Assembly: GCA_910576335.1 (NCBI GenBank)
Contig: CAJTIU010000031.1
Span: 1-52,985, forward strand
Source of the DNA: Lachnospiraceae bacterium
GTDB taxonomy: Bacteria; Bacillota; Clostridia; Lachnospirales; Lachnospiraceae
Direction: 5' to 3'
DNA: 52,985 nucleotides
Part shown: positions 15,966 to 23,583 of the stretch, in pieces
Position numbering within the stretch: position 1 is the first letter of the stretch
Layout: every line of letters begins with the position of its first letter
The notes under the pieces: generated by a model
The model's database searches: none
What the model was told of the DNA's origin: nothing
What the model saw: only the letters and a program-made list of their open reading frames with translations
Made by a program: the position numbers and the translations under genes

Positions 15966-15994
15966 TTGATATTATTCTCCGATGTGAATATAAT
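15966..15994 (+). promoter_or_regulatory. Promoter of the HTH/AlbA_2 operon
   Basis: TTGATA (15966-15971) and TATAAT (15989-15994) with 17-bp spacing, 32 bp before ATG 16027. Confidence 0.75.
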
Positions 15995-16026
15995 AGATAT
16001 AGCAAAAGAAACAAGGAGCGACTATC

Positions 16027-16233
16027 ATGAAATATATTTCAACGAGTGAAGCCGCCGAAAAATGGGGACTCTCCAGACGGCGGGTAGCAATCCTTTGTAA
16101 AGAGAACCGTATCGAAGGTGTCCAGCGGGCCGGCCAGACATGGATCATACCGGAAACGGCAGAGAAGCCTGCAGACGCTCGAATCAAAAGCGGAAAATAT
16201 ATCAAGAAATGCGAGGAACACAGCAATGCCTGA
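16027..16233 (+). CDS. Small helix-turn-helix DNA-binding protein
   Basis: This 68-residue protein has the same architecture as that at 9010: the HTH STSEAAEKWGLSRRRVAILC, then a wing with QTWIIPETAEKPADARIKS. ATG 16027 follows AAGGAGCGACTATC. It overlaps the AlbA_2 gene by 8 bp, so the two are translationally coupled. It is probably the dedicated regulator of that gene; the palindrome cluster just upstream is a possible target. Confidence 0.75.
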   Translation: MKYISTSEAAEKWGLSRRRVAILCKENRIEGVQRAGQTWIIPETAEKPADARIKSGKYIKKCEEHSNA

Positions 16234-17587
16234 AAACCAGAATATAGAATGGAAATCAAAATGGCGAGATGATTATCTTGAATGGATCTGCGGTTTTGCC
16301 AATGCCCAGGGCGGAAGGATTTATATTGGATGTGATGACAACGGGCATATTATAGGGCTCGACAATACCAGGAAGCTTTTAGAGGACATTCCCAATAAGG
16401 TCCGCAATGCCATGAGCATTGTTGTAGATGTCAATCGGTTAGAGGAAGATGGAAAAGAATATATTGAAATTGTAATTCCGCCCTATCCTGTTGCTATTTC
16501 CTGCAAAGGCGTTTACTATTACCGCAGCGGAAGCACCATGCAAACGCTCTCCGGTCCCGAACTGGAAAGCTTCATTCTCCGCAAACGGGGCGCTTCCTGG
16601 GATAATATGCCCCTCCCCGGCTTCACCATTGACGATATTGATGATGCCCTGGTTCAGAAATTCAAAACTCTGGCTGCAAAAAAGGGAAGGATTGACGAGA
16701 GCGTTCTGTCTGAATCAAAGGCAGATTTGATGGAAAAGCTCCGCCTGACCAATGCTGGACACTATACAAATGCGGCCATGCTCTTGTTTAGCAAAGATCC
16801 CGACAAATGGCAGCTTGGCTCATACACCAAGATCGGATTTTTTGAAACGGATGCTGACCTTCGTTATCAGGATGAAATCCATGGTTCCATTTTGGAGCAG
16901 ATTGATAAAATCATCGAAGTCCTTCATCTCAAATTTATGAAAGCAAAAATCACCTACGAGGGGATACAAAGAATAGAACGATACTTTGTCCCGGATGCAG
17001 CTCTGAGGGAAGCTTTGCTGAACGCCTTATGCCACAAGCAATATGAATCCTGCACGCCCATCCAAATTAGTGTTTATGATGACCGTCTTTATATTGCAAA
17101 CTGTGGAAAGCTACCGGAAAACTGGACCATCGACAGTTTAATGTCCAAACATGCGTCCCGTCCATATAACCCCTCTATTGCTAATGTATACTATTTGGCT
17201 GGCCTCATTGAAAGCTGGGGACGCGGTATCGAAAAAATTTGTCAGGCTTGCGAAGAGGACGGCTCACCACTACCGGAATACACAATTCATCCTGGCGATA
17301 TTATGATTCAATTCATTGCCGCCGAAGACCGGATCGTGCGCACTTCTCTCGACAAGGTGACTGAAGGGGTGACTGAGAAGGTGACTGAGAAGGTGACTGA
17401 GGCAGAACAGAAACTTTTATCGCTGTTGCTCGAAGATCCTGCCTACACCTATGCTGTCCTGGCTGAAAAACTGGGCCTGAGCCGAAAAACAATCTCTTCA
17501 AGAATTAAATCCCTTAAAGACAAAGGTGTCCTCCAACGGGTTGGCTCTGATACGAAGGGACATTGGCAAATCAAAAATGGGAAGTAA
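16226..17587 (+). CDS. AlbA_2/Schlafen-type putative DNA-binding protein with ATPase-like domain
   Basis: The protein has 453 residues. The N-terminal AlbA_2 (Slfn) domain is marked by EWKSKWRDDYLEWICGFANA, GGRIYIGCDDNG and the YYYRSGS segment. An HATPase_c_4-like domain follows (REALLNALCHKQY, ISVYDDRLYIANCG, GLIESWGRGIEKI). A linker with VTEx repeats and a C-terminal winged helix (YAVLAEKLGLSRKTISSRIKSLKDKGVLQR) complete it. Such proteins occur as regulators in mobile and defence islands; the biochemical role is unsettled. ATG 16226 is used because an upstream extension in the same frame only overlaps the HTH gene. Confidence 0.85.
   Translation: MPENQNIEWKSKWRDDYLEWICGFANAQGGRIYIGCDDNGHIIGLDNTRKLLEDIPNKVRNAMSIVVDVNRLEEDGKEYIEIVIPPYPVAISCKGVYYYRSGSTMQTLSGPELESFILRKRGASWDNMPLPGFTIDDIDDALVQKFKTLAAKKGRIDESVLSESKADLMEKLRLTNAGHYTNAAMLLFSKDPDKWQLGSYTKIGFFETDADLRYQDEIHGSILEQIDKIIEVLHLKFMKAKITYEGIQRIERYFVPDAALREALLNALCHKQYESCTPIQISVYDDRLYIANCGKLPENWTIDSLMSKHASRPYNPSIANVYYLAGLIESWGRGIEKICQACEEDGSPLPEYTIHPGDIMIQFIAAEDRIVRTSLDKVTEGVTEKVTEKVTEAEQKLLSLLLEDPAYTYAVLAEKLGLSRKTISSRIKSLKDKGVLQRVGSDTKGHWQIKNGK
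17357..17400 (+). repeat. 12-bp tandem repeat encoding VTE(K/G) units
   Basis: GTGACTGA recurs at 17357, 17369, 17381 and 17393, exactly 12 bp apart, encoding VTEGVTEKVTEKVTEA in the linker before the C-terminal winged helix. Copy-number change would alter linker length without a frameshift. Confidence 0.85.
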
Positions 17588-17600
17588 AGGAGGGCAACAG

Positions 17601-18206
17601 ATGCCAAGGCAGTTCAAAACAGCAAGACAAATCAATAAATTAAAGATTACGGAGGCTGCTGAAAAGCTTGGCATTTCCCAGCCGACCCTCAGTGCATGGG
17701 AAGGCGAACGGAAATCTCCTTCTATAGATAAGCTTGAGAACATGGCCGAGCTTTATGGTGTTACCACTGATTTCCTGTTGGGACGCACTGAAACTCAGAG
17801 CCAGGATCCCCAGCAGCCAATTCCACTGCAGGCATTGCCGGCTTTTCATGGCAGGCCGGTGTGGTCTGCCAACTATGGATGGCTGCTAGTGAATGCTACA
17901 GATCGCTTGCTGACTTTTCCGGATGGACACACCTTGCCATTTTCAGATGTTATCGGGGAATTATTTATTATGGCTCTTCCATTTTCCGAACCGGATTCAC
18001 CAAAAGGGCTACCACTCTCCCACTCTGAAGTTCGCAGCCAAAAGAAAATCTGGGTGGAACCAATCTCTCCAGACTCAGATCTAAGAAGAGAACTGCAGGG
18101 ATGGTACCATGTAAAAGACCGCTTTGTTGAAAATGAGTATGGCAACCGGTTTTATCTGGATACTTATGGTTCCAAATGGCTGGCATTCCTTTCTGAAAAC
18201 GAATAA
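17601..18206 (+). CDS. XRE-family transcriptional regulator
   Basis: The protein has 201 residues. The N-terminal HTH_3 domain is clear: LKITEAAEKLGISQPTLSAWEGERKSPSIDKLENMAELYGVTTDFLLGR (residues about 12-62). The C-terminal 130 residues contain aromatic-rich segments (GWLLVNATDRLLTFPDG, GNRFYLDTYGSKWLAF) of unknown function, possibly a ligand-binding part. ATG 17601 follows AAAGGAGGGCAACAG, 13 bp after the AlbA_2 stop. It is the last gene of the rightward operon in the inverted-repeat unit. Confidence 0.85.
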   Translation: MPRQFKTARQINKLKITEAAEKLGISQPTLSAWEGERKSPSIDKLENMAELYGVTTDFLLGRTETQSQDPQQPIPLQALPAFHGRPVWSANYGWLLVNATDRLLTFPDGHTLPFSDVIGELFIMALPFSEPDSPKGLPLSHSEVRSQKKIWVEPISPDSDLRRELQGWYHVKDRFVENEYGNRFYLDTYGSKWLAFLSENE

Positions 18207-18210
18207 AACA

Positions 18211-18250
18211 ACTCCGACGCTCAGTATGATACCGGGCGCCGGAGTTTTTG
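18211..18250 (+). terminator. Terminator of the XRE gene operon
   Basis: ACTCCGACGC (18211-18220) pairs with GCGCCGGAGT (18236-18245) with one mismatch and is followed by TTTTTG. It lies directly inside the right inverted repeat. Confidence 0.8.
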
Positions 18251-18290
18251 ATTATTCATGCTTTCTGAACAGGCTGCCAATTATTCAGTT
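18251..18290 (-). repeat. 40-bp inverted repeat, right copy
   Basis: Reverse complement of 14029-14068 at 38 of 40 positions. It begins at the base after the XRE terminator T-run. Confidence 0.9.
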
Positions 18291-18570
18291 ATAGGGAACT
18301 GCATATTGGGAATGTCCAGATATGCAATAAGGAGAAGAAGATTTCTAATTTCCCTCTATACGCATCCCTCCATCTTATACATGAGGACTATTCTTATCGC
18401 CCTATTTCCAGGTGGTTCCCCCTCAAATCCCCATACCATTTTTTATGGTATGGACATTGTAAAACCCAAATGTCACAGAAATGTCCGTATCATTCATCCG
18501 ATCAGCTTAAAAACAGCCTGAATTGTTACAAAGCTCGGACATTTCAAAATTTTTAATCAGTATCCATATG
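18291..18570. other. Gene-free stretch holding an orphan promoter
   Basis: No credible gene is seen. It contains a perfect palindrome CCATACCAT/ATGGTATGG (18431-18439, 18445-18453) and a copy of the regulated promoter described at 18456-18485. The leftward transcript from that promoter would run into the end of the XRE gene unit. Confidence 0.6.
18456..18553 (-). promoter_or_regulatory. Orphan copy of the response-regulator-controlled promoter
   Basis: On the minus strand, two GACATTT heptamers (18479-18485 and 18468-18474, 11 bp apart) are followed by 6 bp and TACAAT (18461-18456). About 100 bp here resemble 42606-42697, the promoter of the three-permease operon, including an upstream TTTGAAATGTCCGAG block. 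No gene is found downstream in the leftward direction. Confidence 0.6.
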
Positions 18571-20895
18571 TTACTGCTGAAGCTTTATGGTATCCACAAT
18601 GGACAATTGCCCGATTCTTTTAATTGGCCGCCGGATCGACAGCGCCGCAGAGCCAAAACATAGCATGACGATCAGCAGCAGGGAGGCAATTGGAAGCTGC
18701 CAGGTGGTTCCCCATTTATCTGCAATCAGGAACTGGAACATCATCTTATTCAACGGCAATCCCAGAACACATCCGGTAACACATCCTAAGACTGCATAGG
18801 TGGCTGCCTCTGCAGCAATCATCTTATAGAGCTGCCCGGTTCCCATTCCAATGGAACGCATCACGCCATACTGTCTGGTCCTTGCCGCCACGCTGGCATT
18901 CATACTGTTAAAGATATTGAACACGGTGATCAGCGCAATGATGAGCAGGAATCCATAAATAAACACCGCACCTGTATAGTAGGAACTCTGGGATTCCGAA
19001 TTTGACAGCCGTTTATCTGCAATGGAGACATCAGATGGAAGCAGGCTCCGTATTGCCGACACTGTCTCATCCGTGCCGCTGCCTGCAAGCTGTATATCCA
19101 CAGCCGAATAGCCTAACCCGCCGATGCTCTCCGTAAACAGCTGTTCTGAGCATATGATGTATCCAAGGCTTCCCGCTTCACTTGACGCATTTGTAGAAGA
19201 AAGAATACCCGCAATTCTCACCTGTTTCTCCCCAAAAGGCGTATGGAGCGTCACGGTGTCCCCGGCCTTCCATTGCATGCCATCCCGGTAGGACACTAAG
19301 ATATCCCCGGTTCCTTGCGAAACCGCATCGATATTTCCTCCATTCAGTTCCTCTTTTGCCCATTTGAACTGATTCTCTTCATAGGAAACCAGCGTGGCCG
19401 TTCCGCTCTCGGTATCGGAGGAAACAGCTAAGCCGCCGTATTCCATTCTGCCAAAAGCACGCTTCACACCATCAACGGCTTCGATTTCTTCTATGACAGA
19501 AGTTTCCAGCCCTGCAGCGGCTGTCACAGATACATCCCCCGCCCACGGGGCTAATGCAGGCATGCCCTGGCCCAGGAAGACGACCATCACCTGGAAAGCA
19601 AGGAAAAGCATGATGCTGATGGCAAAGGAGCAGGTCATCAGGAATAAATTCTTTTTCCCGGACAGCGCATGGAACATGCCCATGCCTGTTTCCACATGGA
19701 ACAGCTTTGTATTTGCCGCACGCTTATTCTGTGCCAGCTGGGAGCCTCCGCTGATTGCCGTGACAGGGGAAACCCTGGAGGCCTTTTTCGCCGGGGAAAG
19801 GGAAGCAAGGAGGACGATCAGGAAGCCCACCACAATCCCTGCCAATATGCCGGCGATACTGAATTCAAATAACGGGACCTCTGAAAAGCGGTCTCCGCTG
19901 ATGGATCCCAGTAACAGGCAGGCAGCCCATGTCACAATCTGGCCTGCCAGCAGGCCAATAGGGACGCCCTTCGCACTCTGCCTGAGCCCCTGAAGGATCA
20001 CAAAATGCTTTACCTGTTTCCTGGATGCCCCTAAGCAACGCAACAGCCCATAAAACTGTGTCCTCTCCAATACATTAGTGTTAAAGCTTGCGGAGATCAT
20101 CACCGTTCCCGCAATCAAAACAAGGAAAACCAGGATTGCAGCGATCAGATAGAGGGCCTGCATGATATTGCTCTCACTTTGTCCCATCAGACCCAACAAA
20201 GCGGTATTTTCAGAGATCTGGCCGTCAGAAAGGCCAAACCGGCTCTTGATTTCCTTTATGGCCTCCTGGATATGTGCGCCGCTCTTAAACTGGATGCGGT
20301 AGGTGGTGCCGTCTGCCGCGTTTTCATCCGCAATGGCAAGGAAGCCCTCCTCGCAGAGCGCCATCCCGCAGATATCCGCTTTCAGCATGGATCCCATATC
20401 CGCAAGGGTTCCGGTAATCCGGTACTGTTTTTGTGAGCCGTCCGGAACCGTAACCGTCACATAATCGCCGATGGACAGACCTAGCTGCCCCATGGCGTTT
20501 TCATTCAGCAGCGCCTCGTCCGGCAGGGAAGGGTATGCCCCGGCCGTCATATCCATTTCGGTCAGGGATTCCATGGTTTCTTCATCTGCCCCCACAAAAC
20601 TGACGGCTTTGCCGGACAGCATCCCCATACTGCCCTGGTAGACCCATCCTGATAAAGCCACGTCAACCCTTGCTGATACCAGTTCTGCCGTCTCCGCCTC
20701 CACATCATGGAGTGCCGCATGGTACTCGCCATTAGTCTTAATGAAATAATTCTTCTGGGAGCGCATCGCCATGTCCGCCATACTGAAAATCGCCATTACA
20801 AGGCATACCGAAAGCGTGATGCACAGTACGGAAATCCGGTTATTTTTGCGGTGGACCTTTTCATACTGGGGTATCAGCCCAAGATAACTTCTCAT
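18571..20895 (-). CDS. FtsX-type ABC transporter permease (MacB/BceB-like)
   Basis: This 774-residue protein has an N-terminal membrane helix (about 20-42), a large extracytoplasmic domain, FtsX-type helices near residues 240-350, and a second periplasm-like domain. Another set of helices ends with the FtsX pattern RQYGVMRSIGMGTGQLYKMIAAEA. The duplicated FtsX halves (first half LLRCLGASRKQVKHF) are typical of Firmicute peptide-export and peptide-resistance permeases. Its start overlaps the ATPase stop by 4 bp. It is the last gene of the leftward operon beginning at 25670. Confidence 0.9.
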   Translation of the reverse strand: MRSYLGLIPQYEKVHRKNNRISVLCITLSVCLVMAIFSMADMAMRSQKNYFIKTNGEYHAALHDVEAETAELVSARVDVALSGWVYQGSMGMLSGKAVSFVGADEETMESLTEMDMTAGAYPSLPDEALLNENAMGQLGLSIGDYVTVTVPDGSQKQYRITGTLADMGSMLKADICGMALCEEGFLAIADENAADGTTYRIQFKSGAHIQEAIKEIKSRFGLSDGQISENTALLGLMGQSESNIMQALYLIAAILVFLVLIAGTVMISASFNTNVLERTQFYGLLRCLGASRKQVKHFVILQGLRQSAKGVPIGLLAGQIVTWAACLLLGSISGDRFSEVPLFEFSIAGILAGIVVGFLIVLLASLSPAKKASRVSPVTAISGGSQLAQNKRAANTKLFHVETGMGMFHALSGKKNLFLMTCSFAISIMLFLAFQVMVVFLGQGMPALAPWAGDVSVTAAAGLETSVIEEIEAVDGVKRAFGRMEYGGLAVSSDTESGTATLVSYEENQFKWAKEELNGGNIDAVSQGTGDILVSYRDGMQWKAGDTVTLHTPFGEKQVRIAGILSSTNASSEAGSLGYIICSEQLFTESIGGLGYSAVDIQLAGSGTDETVSAIRSLLPSDVSIADKRLSNSESQSSYYTGAVFIYGFLLIIALITVFNIFNSMNASVAARTRQYGVMRSIGMGTGQLYKMIAAEAATYAVLGCVTGCVLGLPLNKMMFQFLIADKWGTTWQLPIASLLLIVMLCFGSAALSIRRPIKRIGQLSIVDTIKLQQ

Positions 20896-21575
20896 CTCGC
20901 CGCCACCCCCAAATCCTCCAGCCTTCCGTCCGTCATGCGCAGTACCCGGTCCGTTGCATCCGCATGGTTCTCATTGTGGGTAATCATCAGGATGGTCTGC
21001 CTGTACTTGGCCGACATGGATTTTAAGAGGGTGATGACCTCCTGGCTGTTCCTGGAATCCAGGTTCCCGGTAGGCTCATCCGCCATGATGATGGCAGGGC
21101 GGGCCGCCAGCGCCCTCCCGATTGCCACCCTCTGCTGCTGGCCTCCGGAAAGCTGGCTGGGCAGATGCTTCCTGCGCTCCTTTAATCCCAGAATCTCCAG
21201 CAGCTCCTCCACATACTTCTGATCCGGCTTCTGGTAATCCAGAAGCAAAGGGAATGTAATGTTCTGCTCTACATTCAGCTCCGGGATCAGGTTAAAGGAC
21301 TGGAAGATAAACCCGATATTCTGGCGGCGGAACACCGTAAGCTTCTTTTCGGGCATGGAAAAAATGTCCTTCCCATCAATCAGCACTTTCCCGGAGGTCG
21401 GGTTATCCAAGGCTCCCACCACATTTAAAAGCGTGCTTTTTCCGGAACCGGATTCGCCTACGATTGCGATAAATTCCCCTTTGCCCACGGAGAAGGAAAC
21501 ATGGTCAAGTGCCCGGACTTCCGCTTCCCCTTTTCCATAGGTCTTGCATAGATTTTGTACTTCAAGAATCTTCAT
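20892..21575 (-). CDS. ABC transporter ATP-binding protein (LolD/MacB type)
   Basis: The ATPase (227 residues) shows Walker A GESGSGKST, Q-loop FIFQSFNLIPEL, signature LSGGQQQRVAIGRAL, Walker B IIMADEPTGNLDS and the H-loop MITHN. ATG 21575 (MKILEVQNL) is preferred, after AAGGCAGGTAATAAAT; a longer start at 21605 has no ribosome site and overlaps the promoter. It pairs with the following FtsX-type permease as a mechanotransmission-type complex acting at the membrane. Confidence 0.92.
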   Translation of the reverse strand: MKILEVQNLCKTYGKGEAEVRALDHVSFSVGKGEFIAIVGESGSGKSTLLNVVGALDNPTSGKVLIDGKDIFSMPEKKLTVFRRQNIGFIFQSFNLIPELNVEQNITFPLLLDYQKPDQKYVEELLEILGLKERRKHLPSQLSGGQQQRVAIGRALAARPAIIMADEPTGNLDSRNSQEVITLLKSMSAKYRQTILMITHNENHADATDRVLRMTDGRLEDLGVAAR

Positions 21576-21600
21576 ATTTATTACCTGCCTTTCGGGAATT

Positions 21601-21645
21601 ATCATACCCGATGGGTCTTACTCTCACATGAATTTCATCTTACTC
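21601..21645 (-). promoter_or_regulatory. Direct-repeat operator/promoter before the ATPase gene
   Basis: On the minus strand GAGTAAGA occurs at 21645-21638 and 21623-21616, 22 bp apart, followed by a -10-like TATGAT at 21606-21601. This fits a promoter activated by the OmpR-type regulator encoded upstream. The first repeat overlaps the end of the kinase gene. Confidence 0.45.
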
Positions 21646-22875
21646 TTTTGTAAGATGAAAAAAGCTTAAGACAAATCTGCTGCCCTTGCCGACCCTGCTG
21701 GTTACGGAAACCGTCCCCTGATGGGCTTCCACAATGGATTTTGCAAGCGGGAGCCCCAGGCCGATTCCATGGGTATCCTGGGAAAAACGGCTCCGGTAAA
21801 ACCGTTTGAAGATATTATGGATATCCTCCTGGTGGATTCCTGTTCCGTTGTCTTCCACCACAATATTTGTAAGAAGGGGCGTCCTCTCCCAGCTGATTAC
21901 TACTTTCCCACCTCTGTCGGTATGCTCCAGCGCATTTTTTACCACATTCCCCAAAGCTTCCGACATCCAAAGGGCATCGCAGTAAAGGAAAACATCGCTG
22001 CTCCCGGATAACACAATTTCTTTCGCTTCCTGGGCTGCCAGTGTCTCAAAGCGTTCCGTCACATCCTTAAGGAGCATTTCCATGTTTTCCTCCGTCTTTT
22101 CCATCCTGACCGTGCCTGCGTCCAGCCTGGCTATTTTTAAGAGCGTATAAACCACATCCTCCACCCGGCGTATTTCCCGCAGGGATTTCTGGCTGAATGC
22201 ATGGATGGCCTCCCTGTCCGTTCCCTCCTGCGCCATAATCTCATCATACATCTTTAGCGCTGCCAGGGGCGTCTTTAACTGGTGGGAAACATCTGAGATC
22301 ATATCCTGCAGAAATTCGCGCGTCTGTTTTTCATGTTCTGCCTGGGCAGAGAGGATAGCGGCAAGCTCATTGATCCTGTGGAACAGGCTGTACCAGTCCC
22401 CGGTTTCCTCGCTGTCGATCCTCTGTCCCGTATCCCCTGAAAGGAACCGGGTGATCACAGCATCTGCCTTTGCTATCGCTTTGTTTTGTTTCCGGATGTA
22501 AATCCAGACTGTGAGAAAAACGGCCAAAAAAACGCAAAAAAACATACCTCCGAACCAGGCGGCGGTATGCTTTCGGTAAGCATATACGGCAGGAATCAGT
22601 CTGGGATCTGCATTTCCATGGTAGCCTGCTTCCTTAAGGATCCGCCTTCCGGCCTCCAGGTCAGAGTCCGTTTTGTCTTTCGTAAACGCGGCTGCCACAT
22701 TTGTGTCCGGGTGGTTGACCAGATACCCTGCCGTCCCATAATCATGCTCCACCATTGTTTTCTGGTAATCATTCGTCATATAGGATAAAAGGACCGTGAA
22801 ACCTGCTGCCGCAGCCAGCCAGATAGCAAGCAGGCAGCACAGCATCCTCCTTGTTTCTTTTCCCATTGTTTTCAT
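21640..22875 (-). CDS. Sensor histidine kinase
   Basis: The kinase (411 residues) has a membrane segment at about 13-32, an external region of about 75 residues, a second membrane segment at about 108-130, and a HAMP-like linker. The phosphoacceptor motif DVSHQLKTPLAALKMY and ATPase boxes (NVVKNALEHT, DNGTGI, GIGLGLPLAKSI) follow. It is encoded directly after its response regulator. It probably senses envelope perturbation and controls the ABC genes downstream; this is inferred from operon order. Confidence 0.92.
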   Translation of the reverse strand: MKTMGKETRRMLCCLLAIWLAAAAGFTVLLSYMTNDYQKTMVEHDYGTAGYLVNHPDTNVAAAFTKDKTDSDLEAGRRILKEAGYHGNADPRLIPAVYAYRKHTAAWFGGMFFCVFLAVFLTVWIYIRKQNKAIAKADAVITRFLSGDTGQRIDSEETGDWYSLFHRINELAAILSAQAEHEKQTREFLQDMISDVSHQLKTPLAALKMYDEIMAQEGTDREAIHAFSQKSLREIRRVEDVVYTLLKIARLDAGTVRMEKTEENMEMLLKDVTERFETLAAQEAKEIVLSGSSDVFLYCDALWMSEALGNVVKNALEHTDRGGKVVISWERTPLLTNIVVEDNGTGIHQEDIHNIFKRFYRSRFSQDTHGIGLGLPLAKSIVEAHQGTVSVTSRVGKGSRFVLSFFHLTKE

Positions 22876-22881
22876 CTTCCA

Positions 22882-23574
22882 TCACTCCCCGGCCCATTTA
22901 TAGCCAAACCCAATTTCCGTCAAAAGCTTTGTGGGGGAATTCGGGTCATCTTCAATCTTCCTCCTCAGCCTGCGTATATAGACGGAAAGGGTATTGTCAT
23001 CCACATAGCTGCCGTTCCCATCCCAAAGGCGGTCTAAGATCAGTTCCCTTGGCAGGATGCGGCCTGGATTCTTCAAAAACAGGCAGAGCAGCTTATATTC
23101 CACCAATGTTAAAGGGATCTCCGTTTCCCCTTTCCAGCAGGTCCGCTCAGACAGGTCAATCCGGATCCCATCGGATTCCAGAATCGTATCACTCTTATGA
23201 AATTGCTGCCCCGAACGGCGCAGCAATGCGTTGATCCTTGAAAGAACCTCCCCCAATTTAAAGGGTTTGGTAATGTAATCATCCCCGCCCATGTCCAATC
23301 CTTTTACAATGCTGATTTCTTCATCCGAAGCTGTCAGGAATATAATCGGGACAGCAGAGGTCTTTCTTACTTCCTTACAGATATCAAAGCCTGTCCCGTC
23401 CGGCAGCGTGACATCCAGCAACAAAAGGTCATACTGGCCTGCCTGGAAGAATTGATATGCTTCCATTACAGTACGGGCATTATTTACCAGAAAACCATTT
23501 TTCTCAAGTGTATATTTCAGGCCTTCAATCAGGCTTAAATCATCTTCTACATATAATATCTTTTTTTTATTCAT
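22882..23574 (-). CDS. OmpR-family response regulator
   Basis: The regulator (230 residues) has a receiver domain with EDD at the start, phosphoacceptor in LLLDVTLPDG, and Lys in ITKPF. The winged-helix domain carries LTLVEYKLLCLFLKNPGRILPRELILDRLWD and a C-terminal GFGYKW. It follows the ABC-2-like permease and precedes its kinase by 6 bp, so it is part of the same leftward operon. Confidence 0.92.
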   Translation of the reverse strand: MNKKKILYVEDDLSLIEGLKYTLEKNGFLVNNARTVMEAYQFFQAGQYDLLLLDVTLPDGTGFDICKEVRKTSAVPIIFLTASDEEISIVKGLDMGGDDYITKPFKLGEVLSRINALLRRSGQQFHKSDTILESDGIRIDLSERTCWKGETEIPLTLVEYKLLCLFLKNPGRILPRELILDRLWDGNGSYVDDNTLSVYIRRLRRKIEDDPNSPTKLLTEIGFGYKWAGE

Positions 23575-23583
23575 TTTTATCCA

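Larger units (their letters stand above)
14029..18290. mobile_element. 4.26-kb unit bounded by 40-bp inverted repeats with its own tyrosine recombinase
   Basis: It contains, from left to right, a terminator, class B sortase and tyrosine recombinase (both leftward), an intergenic site array, then HTH, AlbA_2 protein and XRE regulator (rightward), and a terminator. Terminators lie directly inside each repeat. It could be an invertible segment or a small transposon. No target-site duplication is evident outside the repeats. The unit is seen; its mobility is inferred. Confidence 0.55.

Noticed and set aside
18258-18521. 87-codon + strand frame after the inverted repeat
   Set aside because: Begins inside the 40-bp repeat, has no ribosome site and covers the orphan promoter; not protein-like.
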